From assembly GCF_029607905.1 (NCBI RefSeq), contig NZ_JAPHEH010000001.1, forward strand, positions 1,269,530-1,333,529: a stretch of DNA of 64,000 bases, given 5' to 3'. The notes below the pieces were generated by a model that was given only the letters and a program-made list of their open reading frames with translations, made no database searches and was not told where the DNA came from. Positions 16,601 to 23,362 of the stretch are shown one piece after another (within the stretch, counting starts at the first letter, position 1; every line of letters starts with the position of its first letter). This DNA comes from Thiovibrio frasassiensis (GTDB lineage: Bacteria > Desulfobacterota > Desulfobulbia > Desulfobulbales > Desulfurivibrionaceae). The position numbers and the translations under genes were made by a program.

Positions 16601-18657
16601 GGCGGGTTGGTACTTCGACAACCTATCTCTTCGGTGGTCTGGGAAAAGGGGGCAAGGGATACTATTGCCTGGATATCTCTCCGGCAAAAACAGCTACCTT
16701 TCAGGATCTGTCCGCCTCCCAGGTGGCAAAGGAAACGCAGCTCAACTCCATGGTGAAATGGGAATATTCCGGCGCATGTCCCACCCTGGATAATGACCTT
16801 GGCTATACATTCAGTGATGCCGACATGCTGCGATCAAATGCCACCTCTGTGAACAGCGGTCTGCCCGTCGCCGGATATGTGCTGTTTTTCGGTAACGGCT
16901 ACAGCAGCCCGAACGGCAGCGCGGTTTTGTACTGTCTCAATCCGGAAACGGGCGCGGTGATCAAAAAGATCGACACCCAGAGCGGTCCCGGCAACGGGCT
17001 TACCACTCCGGTAGTGTTTGATGGTAATGGTGATTTTAGAGTTGATTATGCGTACGCCGGGGATCTGAAGGGGAACCTCTGGAAATTCGATCTCTCCTCT
17101 GCCGACCCGGCAAACTGGGATGTTGCCTATAAGATTGGCGGTGTGCCCGAACCGGTGTTCAGAACGCAAAGCCCGGGGCAGCCCATAACCTCAAGACCGG
17201 AGGTTATGTATGCCCCCAACAATGAGAACACCGGGGAAGCCAATCCTGGATACATGGTAATTTTCGGGACGGGGAAATACTTGGGTGTGTCCGATATCTC
17301 CGATACCAGCCAGCAATCCGTTTACGGGATCTGGGATTATGGCGATGATGCCGATAACGCTGAATTTCTTGGCCGGTTTGCTCCGGGGGCAGCCCAAAAG
17401 CTGAGCAATCAGCCGGTTGGATATACCCTGCTTGAGCAGACCGATATCTATGAATCGGAGACCGTGGTCGCCAATTTTTCCGCTATTCCTCCCACCACAA
17501 CGGATGCGGCGACGGTCACTTTTGAGGACCATTCCTCGGGTACCATTACTTCCCGCCTGTGGGATTTCGGAGACACCACCACGAGTACGGCAACCAGCCC
17601 TGATCATACCTTCACCGTGCCCGGGATCTATGATGTCAGTCTTACCGTAACCAGAACAACACCCACGCCGGTGGTGTCGAGCGCCAAAGTGGCCACCATA
17701 ACCGTTAAGCACGACATGGTTGGCGTTATTGCCACGGATCTCCATGACAATCCCGAGCTTCCGGATGCCAGCACGGTATTGGCCTATTTCGAAAGTGCGG
17801 TCAGCACCGCGACAACCTCCGGGGTTACCGTGCAGTTCAGTAACCTCTCGCAAGGGCTTGTGACCAACCCTGCCTACTTGTGGGATTTCGGCGATGGCGA
17901 CACAAGCACTCTTGCTGCTCCGGCGCATACCTATACGGCAATTGGGGATTATACTGTTACCTTGATCGTCAGTTCGGATGAAGGGGGGGACACCAGAACG
18001 AATTCTAACTATATCAGCATCTCGCACCCATGGGTGGTCGCCATCGATCAGAACGAAGGAACTGGGGCCACGACCTGGAGCGATGTGAGGGTCTTTAGCA
18101 ACAATGTGGCTCATTACTGCACTGAAGCTGATGCGACCACCGGGCAGCATAAGAATCCCGGGCCGTGTCCAGATGATCCAGACACCGTCAGCATCAACGA
18201 AAATGACCCCGCAGTATATCCAGTGCATCTGGGCTGGTATTTCAATCTGCCCACCCCGAGGGAACGGGTGGTGGTTAATGCGGATATCGGGGGGGGAGTC
18301 GCCTGGATTATTTCCCATATCCCGCAGGAAACCATGTGCAGTGCCGAGGGTTATTCCTGGGTCATGGCTCTTGATGCCGCAAGCGGAGGACGCACCGATG
18401 CCTCCATCTTTGATATCAATTATGATCGGAGAATCAATTCGGAAGATTTAATCCAGATTGGGACAGAGTGGGTTTCCATAACCGGCTTTAAAGTTGATAA
18501 ACGGGTGTACATGCCGGGCCGGTTGTATGATGTGAAAACCAAAACGGAGAATATTTATTTTGAGGTGGGGACCGACGGAGGTGATGGAACAGGAACTCCG
18601 CCGATTGTTGGTAAAGCACCCCGGCAGGGGGTCGTCCTCTGGCAGGAAATGAATTAA
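13609..18657 (+). CDS. pilY1: Giant mosaic PilY1: VWA domain with golvesin-like inserts, PilC-type propeller with PKD inserts
   Basis: A 1,682-residue exported pilus tip adhesin/assembly factor; typical PilY1 has about 1,000-1,200. The signal peptide is cleaved near residue 35 (AWA). A golvesin-like module spans about 39-176 (G-x-W opening, GNYEVWANW, KVNQ, SADAIMLVP). The VWA domain opens at 203 with the MIDAS motif DDSGS (208-212) and resumes with FCIMMTDGYY at 641-650. Between these lie a second golvesin-like module (312-440) and Ca-type loops DVNSNGVRDAGE and DANANDRVESGE. The C-terminal propeller starts near 800 (VLYVGANDGMLHAFSA at 944-959) and has a Ca loop, DGNGDFRVD, at 1138-1146. 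Two PKD domains (about 1288-1367 and 1395-1473, each with WDFGD) interrupt it before the last blade (GWYFNLPTPRERVV). The gene starts behind GGAGAG and follows pilX. Confidence 0.92.
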   Translation: MKAYDLKMVRIGKLFAILALGVFSLVVPTGKAWAAPTYIDETSAQFSSTGTWTTISSHSEAYPTPGSFKESGIGAVTATWSMPATLATGNYEVWANWRTLSTYGTCVQFDVTHAAGTTSKKVNQSTPDTPPYFGAGNRSSDNFLGVFTLNSSSRVKLTHTASAGNLASADAIMLVPTTETAPVTLDISDLPLASQIQSAPPNLMFLLDDSGSMDWEFLTPEADGIFASEYYVFDNPGDNVYSSTYILTGTDRAKFKAQWSGYNRLYYNPKTTYTPWPSLGNASTTTPRSHPMSAAYTINLDATYYAISSDIVLDNKDAAAYAQSGTVKESSASYEYLSSSYYLDVTGQWATWTTPANLAGDHEVWVWWTISGTRDNNAKYEIFDGAGLKNTVFKNQTVNGGQWISLGTYTFAGTAKGSVKLTRSGNGSSTSADAVKFVPAASASINILNAHYYTWDDVNSNGVRDAGESIWLVNLTDPIAYYRFNDANANDRVESGELIVTAAASVPATVRTTALPTSASAYTTERQSFANWYSFYRRRELTATAAISRVISGITQMRVGIKSINNKIHQPVVDVHVGASDQTATLYSTLYALNITAMGTPLRLGLKSVGQYYDVDDGQDGGIGASPIATEINGGACQQNFCIMMTDGYYNGNSPAVGNVDGNNGAPFADGYSDTLSDVAMYYYENDLANNLVNKVKEISAYDNATWQHMSTYSVAFGVTGTLNPDSYPESNNFKNAAGAYPVWPNPTAGSLQKIDDLWHASVNGRGSFLSAGDPQELVDALTAVVQNISSKAGSESSLTLNSDGLSGDLQVGSRLYETTYNPGDWSGDVKAYSVDYITGVPQLPALWSTRQLLEDFLDSASTAHTTRIIATYDGSRALGSRGIPFKYAYLTATQQALMHSDSTAVDYLRGDSSLEVQKGGSFRDRVWHLGDIVNSMAVYNDDVLYVGANDGMLHAFSATSGEELFAYVPNLVLGNMYNLTQTTYTHNFFVNASPTVRRVGTSTTYLFGGLGKGGKGYYCLDISPAKTATFQDLSASQVAKETQLNSMVKWEYSGACPTLDNDLGYTFSDADMLRSNATSVNSGLPVAGYVLFFGNGYSSPNGSAVLYCLNPETGAVIKKIDTQSGPGNGLTTPVVFDGNGDFRVDYAYAGDLKGNLWKFDLSSADPANWDVAYKIGGVPEPVFRTQSPGQPITSRPEVMYAPNNENTGEANPGYMVIFGTGKYLGVSDISDTSQQSVYGIWDYGDDADNAEFLGRFAPGAAQKLSNQPVGYTLLEQTDIYESETVVANFSAIPPTTTDAATVTFEDHSSGTITSRLWDFGDTTTSTATSPDHTFTVPGIYDVSLTVTRTTPTPVVSSAKVATITVKHDMVGVIATDLHDNPELPDASTVLAYFESAVSTATTSGVTVQFSNLSQGLVTNPAYLWDFGDGDTSTLAAPAHTYTAIGDYTVTLIVSSDEGGDTRTNSNYISISHPWVVAIDQNEGTGATTWSDVRVFSNNVAHYCTEADATTGQHKNPGPCPDDPDTVSINENDPAVYPVHLGWYFNLPTPRERVVVNADIGGGVAWIISHIPQETMCSAEGYSWVMALDAASGGRTDASIFDINYDRRINSEDLIQIGTEWVSITGFKVDKRVYMPGRLYDVKTKTENIYFEVGTDGGDGTGTPPIVGKAPRQGVVLWQEMN

Positions 18658-18670
18658 GGGGAGAATTCTC

Positions 18671-18961
18671 ATGCGTACCCTAGCGATCATGGTATTATCG
18701 TGCGGTTTACTTTTCGGGATGGGGCTTCAGCCCGCATACGCGAATAAATTCTTCCATCAAGCAACCATCGACGAGATTAGGCAGGAAAGCATCGTCATTG
18801 ACGACCATGAACATAAACTTGGCCCAGCAGTACGGTTTTTCACTGCCAACAACCAAGAGATCGGCCGAGGGGCTTTTGCCAAGGGGCAGAAAGTCAATTT
18901 TGAAGTGAACGAAAAAAATGAACTGGTCTCAGTGTGGCAGTATGCGCCACCACGAGAGTAG
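18671..18961 (+). CDS. PilY2-like small exported protein
   Basis: A 96-residue protein with a signal peptide (1-24, cleaved after AYA). The mature part has the pattern ATIDEIRQESIVIDDHEHKL ... GAFAKGQKVNFEVN ... LVSVWQ, a short beta-rich fold similar in layout to PilY2 (G-x-I-x-x-I ... I-V-I-D ... L-x-x-G-x-x-V-x-F). It stands 13 nt after pilY1, exactly where PilY2 stands in Pseudomonas, with GGGGAG as Shine-Dalgarno. The family assignment is by pattern and position; PilY2 itself has no well-defined biochemical role. Confidence 0.65.
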   Translation: MRTLAIMVLSCGLLFGMGLQPAYANKFFHQATIDEIRQESIVIDDHEHKLGPAVRFFTANNQEIGRGAFAKGQKVNFEVNEKNELVSVWQYAPPRE

Positions 18962-18980
18962 GGAGGGGGTGTCTGGTCGC

Positions 18981-20786
18981 ATGGGATGTCTGAATGACGA
19001 GGGCTATCTCCTCGACCTCTTGCTGCAAAATCGGTTGATCAATGCCGAGCAACGCACCCTTGTCGAAAACCGCAAGGCCCAACAGCGTCAGCTTCTGCTC
19101 CGGCAGCACAGCGCCCGGCGCAAGAGTGATACGGGCAGGGAAAGGGATGATTCCCTGAGCTTTGTTGATATCATCGTCTCGTTGAATCTGGAACTGCCCG
19201 GGAAAAAAGGGCAGGCGCTCACCGAGGAGCTGATTTTTCGGGCCGTGGCCAAGGATCTGGGGCTGCCGTTTAAAAAGCTCGACCCCCTTGAGCTGGATCT
19301 GAAGACCGTTACCAAGACCATCCCCCGCACCTTTGCCTTCCGGCATCTGCTGTTGCCGTTTTCCATTGCCAATGGCGTGCTTGAGGTTGCCATCTGCAAC
19401 CCGGACAACAAAACGGTCCTGGCTGAGATCGAGCGGGCCAACCAGCTCACGGTCAAGCCGTATTTGGCCACCAAGAGCGACATCCGTAAGACCCTGGCCG
19501 AGTTCTTCGGTTTCCAGTCTTCCATCACCGCAGCGGAAACCCATCTGGCCCGGCCCTTGGTGGATCTGGGCAATCTCGAGCAGTATGTGCGCATCTCCTC
19601 CACCGAGGAGGCGGCCTCCTCGGACCAGCATGTGACCTCGGCGGTGGACCATATGTTCAACTATGCCTTTGAGCAGCGGGCCAGCGATATCCACATCGAG
19701 CCCAAGCGTGAGCAGGCGCAGGTCCGCTTGCGCATCGATGGGGTGCTGCATACCATCTATAAGCTGCCCAAGGTGGTTCATGCCGCAGTCATCTCCCGGA
19801 TCAAATCCCTTGCCCGGATGGACATTGCCGAGAAGCGGCGGCCCCAGGACGGGAGAATCAAGGTGGATCGCGGTGGTCAGGAGGCGGAGATCCGGGTCTC
19901 CACCGTGCCGGTGGCCTTTGGCGAAAAGGCGGTGCTGCGAATCCTGGATCCGGATATCCTTTTTCAGGATGTGGAAAATATCGGTTTCTCTGCGCGCGAT
20001 CTTGAAGTGTACCAAAGCTTCATGTCTGCGCCCCATGGGATTTTTCTCGTGACTGGGCCAACGGGCAGCGGCAAGTCCACCACCCTCTATTCGACCCTTA
20101 AGCAGATCGCCACCCCGGAGAAGAACGTGGTTACCGTGGAGGATCCGGTGGAGATGGTGCATGAGGAGTTCAACCAGATTCCGGTGCAGCCTTTGCTGGA
20201 TGTGACCTTTTCCACCATCCTCCGCAATATCCTGCGCCAGGACCCGGACATCATCATGATCGGCGAGATCCGCGATCTGGATACGGCGGTGAATGCCGTG
20301 CAGGCGGCGCTCACCGGCCATCTTGTTTTTTCCACCCTCCACACCAACGATGCCGTGGCCTCCATCAGTCGCTTGCTCGATCTGGGGGTGCAGCCGTTCA
20401 TGATCGGTTCGACCCTCCTTGGGGCCATGGCCCAGCGGCTGGTGCGGAAAATTTGCCCCCATTGCAGCGAGAGCTACCGTGTCTCGACCGACGAGTTGCG
20501 CGGTTTCGGCTTGCCGGTGACCGAGGAGGGTGAGATCGAGCTGCGGCGGGGCAAGGGGTGTCCGCAATGCCGGGCTACCGGCTACCTTGGCCGGAGCGGC
20601 ATTTTTGAGATCTTCGTGATGAGCGACAAGATCCGCAAGCAGATCAGCGGGGGGAACTCTGAAACAGAGATCCGGCAAACCGCCATGGAGGAGGGCATGA
20701 CCACCCTCAAGGCGGATGCCTGGTGCAAGGTGAAAAGCGGCATCACCACCCCGGAGGAGGCCTTGCGGGTAACCGGAGGGGATTAG
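18981..20786 (+). CDS. pilB: Type IV pilus extension ATPase PilB (GspE family)
   Basis: About 601 residues. The N-terminal GspE/MshE-like domain (about 55-165, LTEELIFRAVAKDLGLPFKKL) precedes the secretion ATPase. The ATPase carries the RASDIHIEP strand, Walker A GPTGSGKST, Asp box TVEDPVEM, Walker B IIMIGEIRDLDTA and the His box LVFSTLHTNDA. A CxxC...CxxC zinc site follows (CPHCSES, CPQCRATGYLGRSGIFEI). This is the cytoplasmic hexamer that powers pilus polymerisation. The frame is open to 18918, but that would overlap the pilY2-like gene. The ATG at 18981 follows GGGAGGGGG (18961-18969); ATG 18942 is another option. It closes the pilus operon. Confidence 0.93.
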   Translation: MGCLNDEGYLLDLLLQNRLINAEQRTLVENRKAQQRQLLLRQHSARRKSDTGRERDDSLSFVDIIVSLNLELPGKKGQALTEELIFRAVAKDLGLPFKKLDPLELDLKTVTKTIPRTFAFRHLLLPFSIANGVLEVAICNPDNKTVLAEIERANQLTVKPYLATKSDIRKTLAEFFGFQSSITAAETHLARPLVDLGNLEQYVRISSTEEAASSDQHVTSAVDHMFNYAFEQRASDIHIEPKREQAQVRLRIDGVLHTIYKLPKVVHAAVISRIKSLARMDIAEKRRPQDGRIKVDRGGQEAEIRVSTVPVAFGEKAVLRILDPDILFQDVENIGFSARDLEVYQSFMSAPHGIFLVTGPTGSGKSTTLYSTLKQIATPEKNVVTVEDPVEMVHEEFNQIPVQPLLDVTFSTILRNILRQDPDIIMIGEIRDLDTAVNAVQAALTGHLVFSTLHTNDAVASISRLLDLGVQPFMIGSTLLGAMAQRLVRKICPHCSESYRVSTDELRGFGLPVTEEGEIELRRGKGCPQCRATGYLGRSGIFEIFVMSDKIRKQISGGNSETEIRQTAMEEGMTTLKADAWCKVKSGITTPEEALRVTGGD

Positions 20787-20845
20787 CCGCGAGCGTGTGC
20801 CCCTCGCTTTTTCAGGCAGGATGTATTATAGTTAAAATAACAATT

Positions 20846-20876
20846 CCCCTTGTTCCTCTGGAGCAAGGGTTTTTTC
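20846..20876 (+). terminator. Intrinsic terminator after pilB
   Basis: CCCTTGTTCC / GGAGCAAGGG (20847-20856 with 20860-20869), with one internal T-G mismatch or wobble and a 3-nt loop, is followed by six T (20870-20875). It ends the pilus operon 60 nt after pilB and just before smpB. Confidence 0.8.
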
Positions 20877-20912
20877 TTGAAGTTTTGTGGGTAAGTCCCT
20901 GCGGGTGAACAT

Positions 20913-21368
20913 GTGGCTGTGAAGGTTGTCTGCACCAATAAAAAAGCCTATCACGATTTCACCATTGAGTCGGAGATCGAGGCAGGGCTCCAATTGTTGG
21001 GTTCGGAGGTGAAGTCGCTCCGGGCCGGTAAGGCCAATCTGCGTGATGGCTTTGCCAAGATCAAAAACGACGAGGTTTTTCTCCAGCGGGTGCATATCTC
21101 GCCATACAGCCACGCCACCTACGATGCGCCGGATCCCGTGCGGGAGCGCAAGGTGCTGCTCAAGAAGCGCGAGATTCTCAAGCTTGTTGGCAAGATCAAG
21201 GAAAAAGGGTACTCCTTGATCCCCCTGAAGATGTATTTTAATGAGCGGGGGCTGGCCAAGGTTGTGCTTGGCTTGGCCAAGGGCAAGAAGCTCTACGACA
21301 AGCGGGAATCGCTCAAGAAGAAAGATACGGACCGCGAGATTGACCGGGCCATGCTAAAATATAGATAG
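20913..21368 (+). CDS. smpB: SsrA-binding protein SmpB
   Basis: A 151-residue trans-translation factor that binds the tRNA-like domain of tmRNA and places it in the empty A site of stalled ribosomes. Family motifs include NKKAYHDFTIESEIEAGLQL, GSEVKSLRAGKANLRDGFA, HISPYSHATYD, LKMYFNERGLAKVVLGLAKGKKLYDKR and the basic C-terminal tail. The start is GTG 20913 (MAVKVV). The ATG at 20911 is in another frame. It lies directly upstream of ssrA, a common arrangement. Confidence 0.97.
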   Translation: MAVKVVCTNKKAYHDFTIESEIEAGLQLLGSEVKSLRAGKANLRDGFAKIKNDEVFLQRVHISPYSHATYDAPDPVRERKVLLKKREILKLVGKIKEKGYSLIPLKMYFNERGLAKVVLGLAKGKKLYDKRESLKKKDTDREIDRAMLKYR

Positions 21369-21420
21369 ATTTCGTTAACTTATAGTTTTTCTTGTAACTT
21401 TTAATCTTTAATTCAAACAT

Positions 21421-21774
21421 GGGGGCGAAACGGATTCGACGGGGATATGTAAGCTCAGGTTGCATGCCGAGGTTTCTACCCACCTCGTAAAATAGGTAGA
21501 GCAAAATATAGTCGCAGACGACTATTCTTACGCTGTAGCAGCTTAATGCTACCGGTCTTTCGGCTTATTCCTGCGCGGCCGAAAAGAACGTCGACTAGCG
21601 GGATAGCCTACGGTGCGCGCCTGCCGCGCCGATGGCGAAATTCAGTAGGATAGTGCCGAAAGCCTCTTGTTCTGGAGGGGCCAAGGCACGATAAGCAACC
21701 AAACAGAACTAAGCATGTAGATATCGGGAGGGGAGTATTTTCGGACGCGGGTTCAACTCCCGCCGCCTCCACCA
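21421..21774 (+). ncRNA. ssrA: tmRNA (SsrA)
   Basis: A 354-nt transfer-messenger RNA. The 5' end GGGGGCG (21421-21427) pairs with CGCCTCC (21764-21770, one G-U), followed by discriminator A and an encoded CCA (21772-21774). The T-arm GGTTCAACTCC is at about 21750-21760, and the conserved GAAACGGATTCGACGGGG follows the acceptor. The tag frame resumes at GCA 21514 and encodes ADDYSYAVAA with TAA at 21544-21546, ending in the hydrophobic VAA needed for ClpXP recognition. It sits 52 nt after smpB. Confidence 0.97.
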
Positions 21775-21790
21775 TTTTCGCGGATTAAAC

Positions 21791-21828
21791 AAAAAAGGGA
21801 CAGCCAGGGTATGGCTGTCCCTTTTTTG
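21791..21828 (+). terminator. Intrinsic terminator of ssrA, possibly bidirectional
   Basis: GGGACAGCCA / TGGCTGTCCC (21797-21806 with 21812-21821), loop GGGTA, is followed by six T and preceded by six A. It lies 16 nt past the tmRNA 3' end and also downstream of the convergent minus-strand gene. Confidence 0.95.
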
Positions 21829-21880
21829 TTTGCCCAAAAAAAACGGCGCGCATTTTCAGGGGATTCGGCGCGAGACCAGA

Positions 21881-22633
21881 TCAGCGTGAAGCCTTGCTTT
21901 CTTTCTGGGACAAGAGGTGGATCAATTCCGCGCCGTGATCCTCGTATGCCGTGCGAATAAGTTCCTTGAGGGGCGAGCGGATAGTTGCCAGTTGGGGCAA
22001 GGGCGGGATAACCGGCAGGTAATGCTCCGGCGGCATTGGCGGATCGATGCGCATTTTGCGCTCCAGGCTTCCGGCCATCCCCACTTCCATGCCGCCCTCC
22101 ATGCTGCCGGACTTGTTAGGATCTCCCAGGGTTTTGAGGAAGCCCATGATGGAGCCCAGATCGTTTTTTCGGTAGAAGGCTTCGATTTCTTCGGAGATTT
22201 CCGCTCGATATTTTTTGAGCTCGTCGAATTTCGTCCGGTATTCGGTCACATGCGCCTCCAACCGTTCGTAGCAGTCAAAAATCATATTTTTAAAACGACC
22301 ACTATGGGTGAGGCCGTGGATATGCACCCCGGAAAACACCCTTTGCCGAATGGTGTTGGATTCGGCGAGGTAAGGGTCGTAGAAAAGAGCCGCCGGCAAC
22401 CCGGTGAGTGCGAAGAATTGGTATATCAGCTCTTCGTTTTTAAGGATAATGTAGATACGGATCAGGTCAAAACTGATCCGTTTTTCCAGGATAAAGGAGT
22501 ATTGCCGTGTTTTTTCGGCAAAGTCGAGTTTGTCATCTTCAATGAGCTTGCGAAAGCCGAAATAACGGTCCGCTATCTCCTTTTTTATCTCATAGGCAAG
22601 CACTTCGTGGATGTCCGGGCTGTACGGGCTCAT
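21881..22633 (-). CDS. Hypothetical helical protein
   Basis: A 250-residue cytoplasmic protein without signal peptide or membrane segment. It starts at ATG 22633 behind GAGGAC. The first two thirds are charged and helical (EVLAYEIKKEIADRYFGFRKLIEDDKLDFAEKTRQYSF; LEAHVTEYRTKFDELKKYRAEISEEIEAFYRKND). The tail is Pro-rich (PPMPPEHYLPVIPPLPQ) and followed by a short amphipathic end. A Gly/Met-rich linker (SGSMEGGMEVGMAGS) lies at about 177-190. I do not recognise it; good coding signal and Shine-Dalgarno support a real gene. It is convergent with ssrA across the terminator. Confidence 0.7.
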   Translation of the reverse strand: MSPYSPDIHEVLAYEIKKEIADRYFGFRKLIEDDKLDFAEKTRQYSFILEKRISFDLIRIYIILKNEELIYQFFALTGLPAALFYDPYLAESNTIRQRVFSGVHIHGLTHSGRFKNMIFDCYERLEAHVTEYRTKFDELKKYRAEISEEIEAFYRKNDLGSIMGFLKTLGDPNKSGSMEGGMEVGMAGSLERKMRIDPPMPPEHYLPVIPPLPQLATIRSPLKELIRTAYEDHGAELIHLLSQKESKASR

Positions 22634-22732
22634 CGCCGTCCTCTTTTATCTTTCTCGTCAATGGAGCAGGTCTGCTTGTTGTCCTGCCATCAAGTGTAGC
22701 ATAGAAGAGACAATGGCCAGGCCACAATTGTT

Positions 22733-23356
22733 TCAGCCCAGAATCAGCCCCTGGGCAAAGGAGATCAGCGGGCGCATGATCTTTGGGATGATGCCGGTGT
22801 AGAACAGAGCCAGGAGAATGAAAAAGCCCAGGGGTTCCAGTTTATTGTAGATCCGGGCCATTTCCCGGGGCAGAAGATTGCTGAGCACCTGACTGCCGTC
22901 CAGGGGCGGGATGGGAATCAGGTTGAAGACGGCGAGCATCACGTTGATCCAGACGCTGGCGGCGATCATCTGGATGAGCGGCCAGAAGAGCGCCATGGGC
23001 AGCAAGTTGGCGAGGGGAATCAACAGTCGGGCCGCAAGGCCGCTGGCCACGGCGAGCAACAGATTGGCGGAAACCCCGGCCAGCGAGACCCAGATCATGT
23101 CCCTCCGCGGATTTTTAAAATAGCGGGCATCCACCGGTACCGGTTTGGCCCAGCCGATCTTCATGATCAGGAAGGCCAAAACCCCAAGGGGATCAAGGTG
23201 GCGCAGCGGATTCAGGCTGAGCCGGCCAAGGCGCTGGGCGGTGGGGTCGCCAAGCTTGTAGGCGATGAAGCCGTGGGCAAATTCGTGCACCGTGAGCGCC
23301 AGAAGAAACGGGGGGGCAAGGATGGCGATTTCTTGGATGAGCTTGGGGATATTCAT
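22733..23356 (-). CDS. Site-2-protease-like M50 membrane metalloprotease
   Basis: A 207-residue intramembrane zinc protease of the compact YwhC/SpoIVFB-like class. Zinc motif HEFAHG (about 24-29) lies in the first TM helix, and the third ligand is in NLIPIPPLDGSQ near 145. About five to six hydrophobic segments are present (ILAPPFLLALTVH, MIWVSLAGVSANLLLAVASGLAARLL, FFILLALFYTGIIP). It lacks the PDZ domain of RseP. No good Shine-Dalgarno precedes ATG 23356; the upstream gene stops 6 nt earlier, so coupling is likely. The substrate cannot be named. Confidence 0.88.
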   Translation of the reverse strand: MNIPKLIQEIAILAPPFLLALTVHEFAHGFIAYKLGDPTAQRLGRLSLNPLRHLDPLGVLAFLIMKIGWAKPVPVDARYFKNPRRDMIWVSLAGVSANLLLAVASGLAARLLIPLANLLPMALFWPLIQMIAASVWINVMLAVFNLIPIPPLDGSQVLSNLLPREMARIYNKLEPLGFFILLALFYTGIIPKIMRPLISFAQGLILG

Positions 23357-23362
23357 GGGGAG

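Noticed and set aside
17160-17190. A stretch with GAACGCAAAGCCCGGGGCAG, similar to part of the cyclic-di-GMP riboswitch core
   Set aside because: It lies inside the pilY1 coding frame and lacks the other conserved helices.
18894-20678. A long open frame of 594 codons on the strand opposite pilB
   Set aside because: It mirrors the codon phase of pilB, contains no recognisable domain, and pilB has a full set of family motifs. It is a GC-rich shadow.
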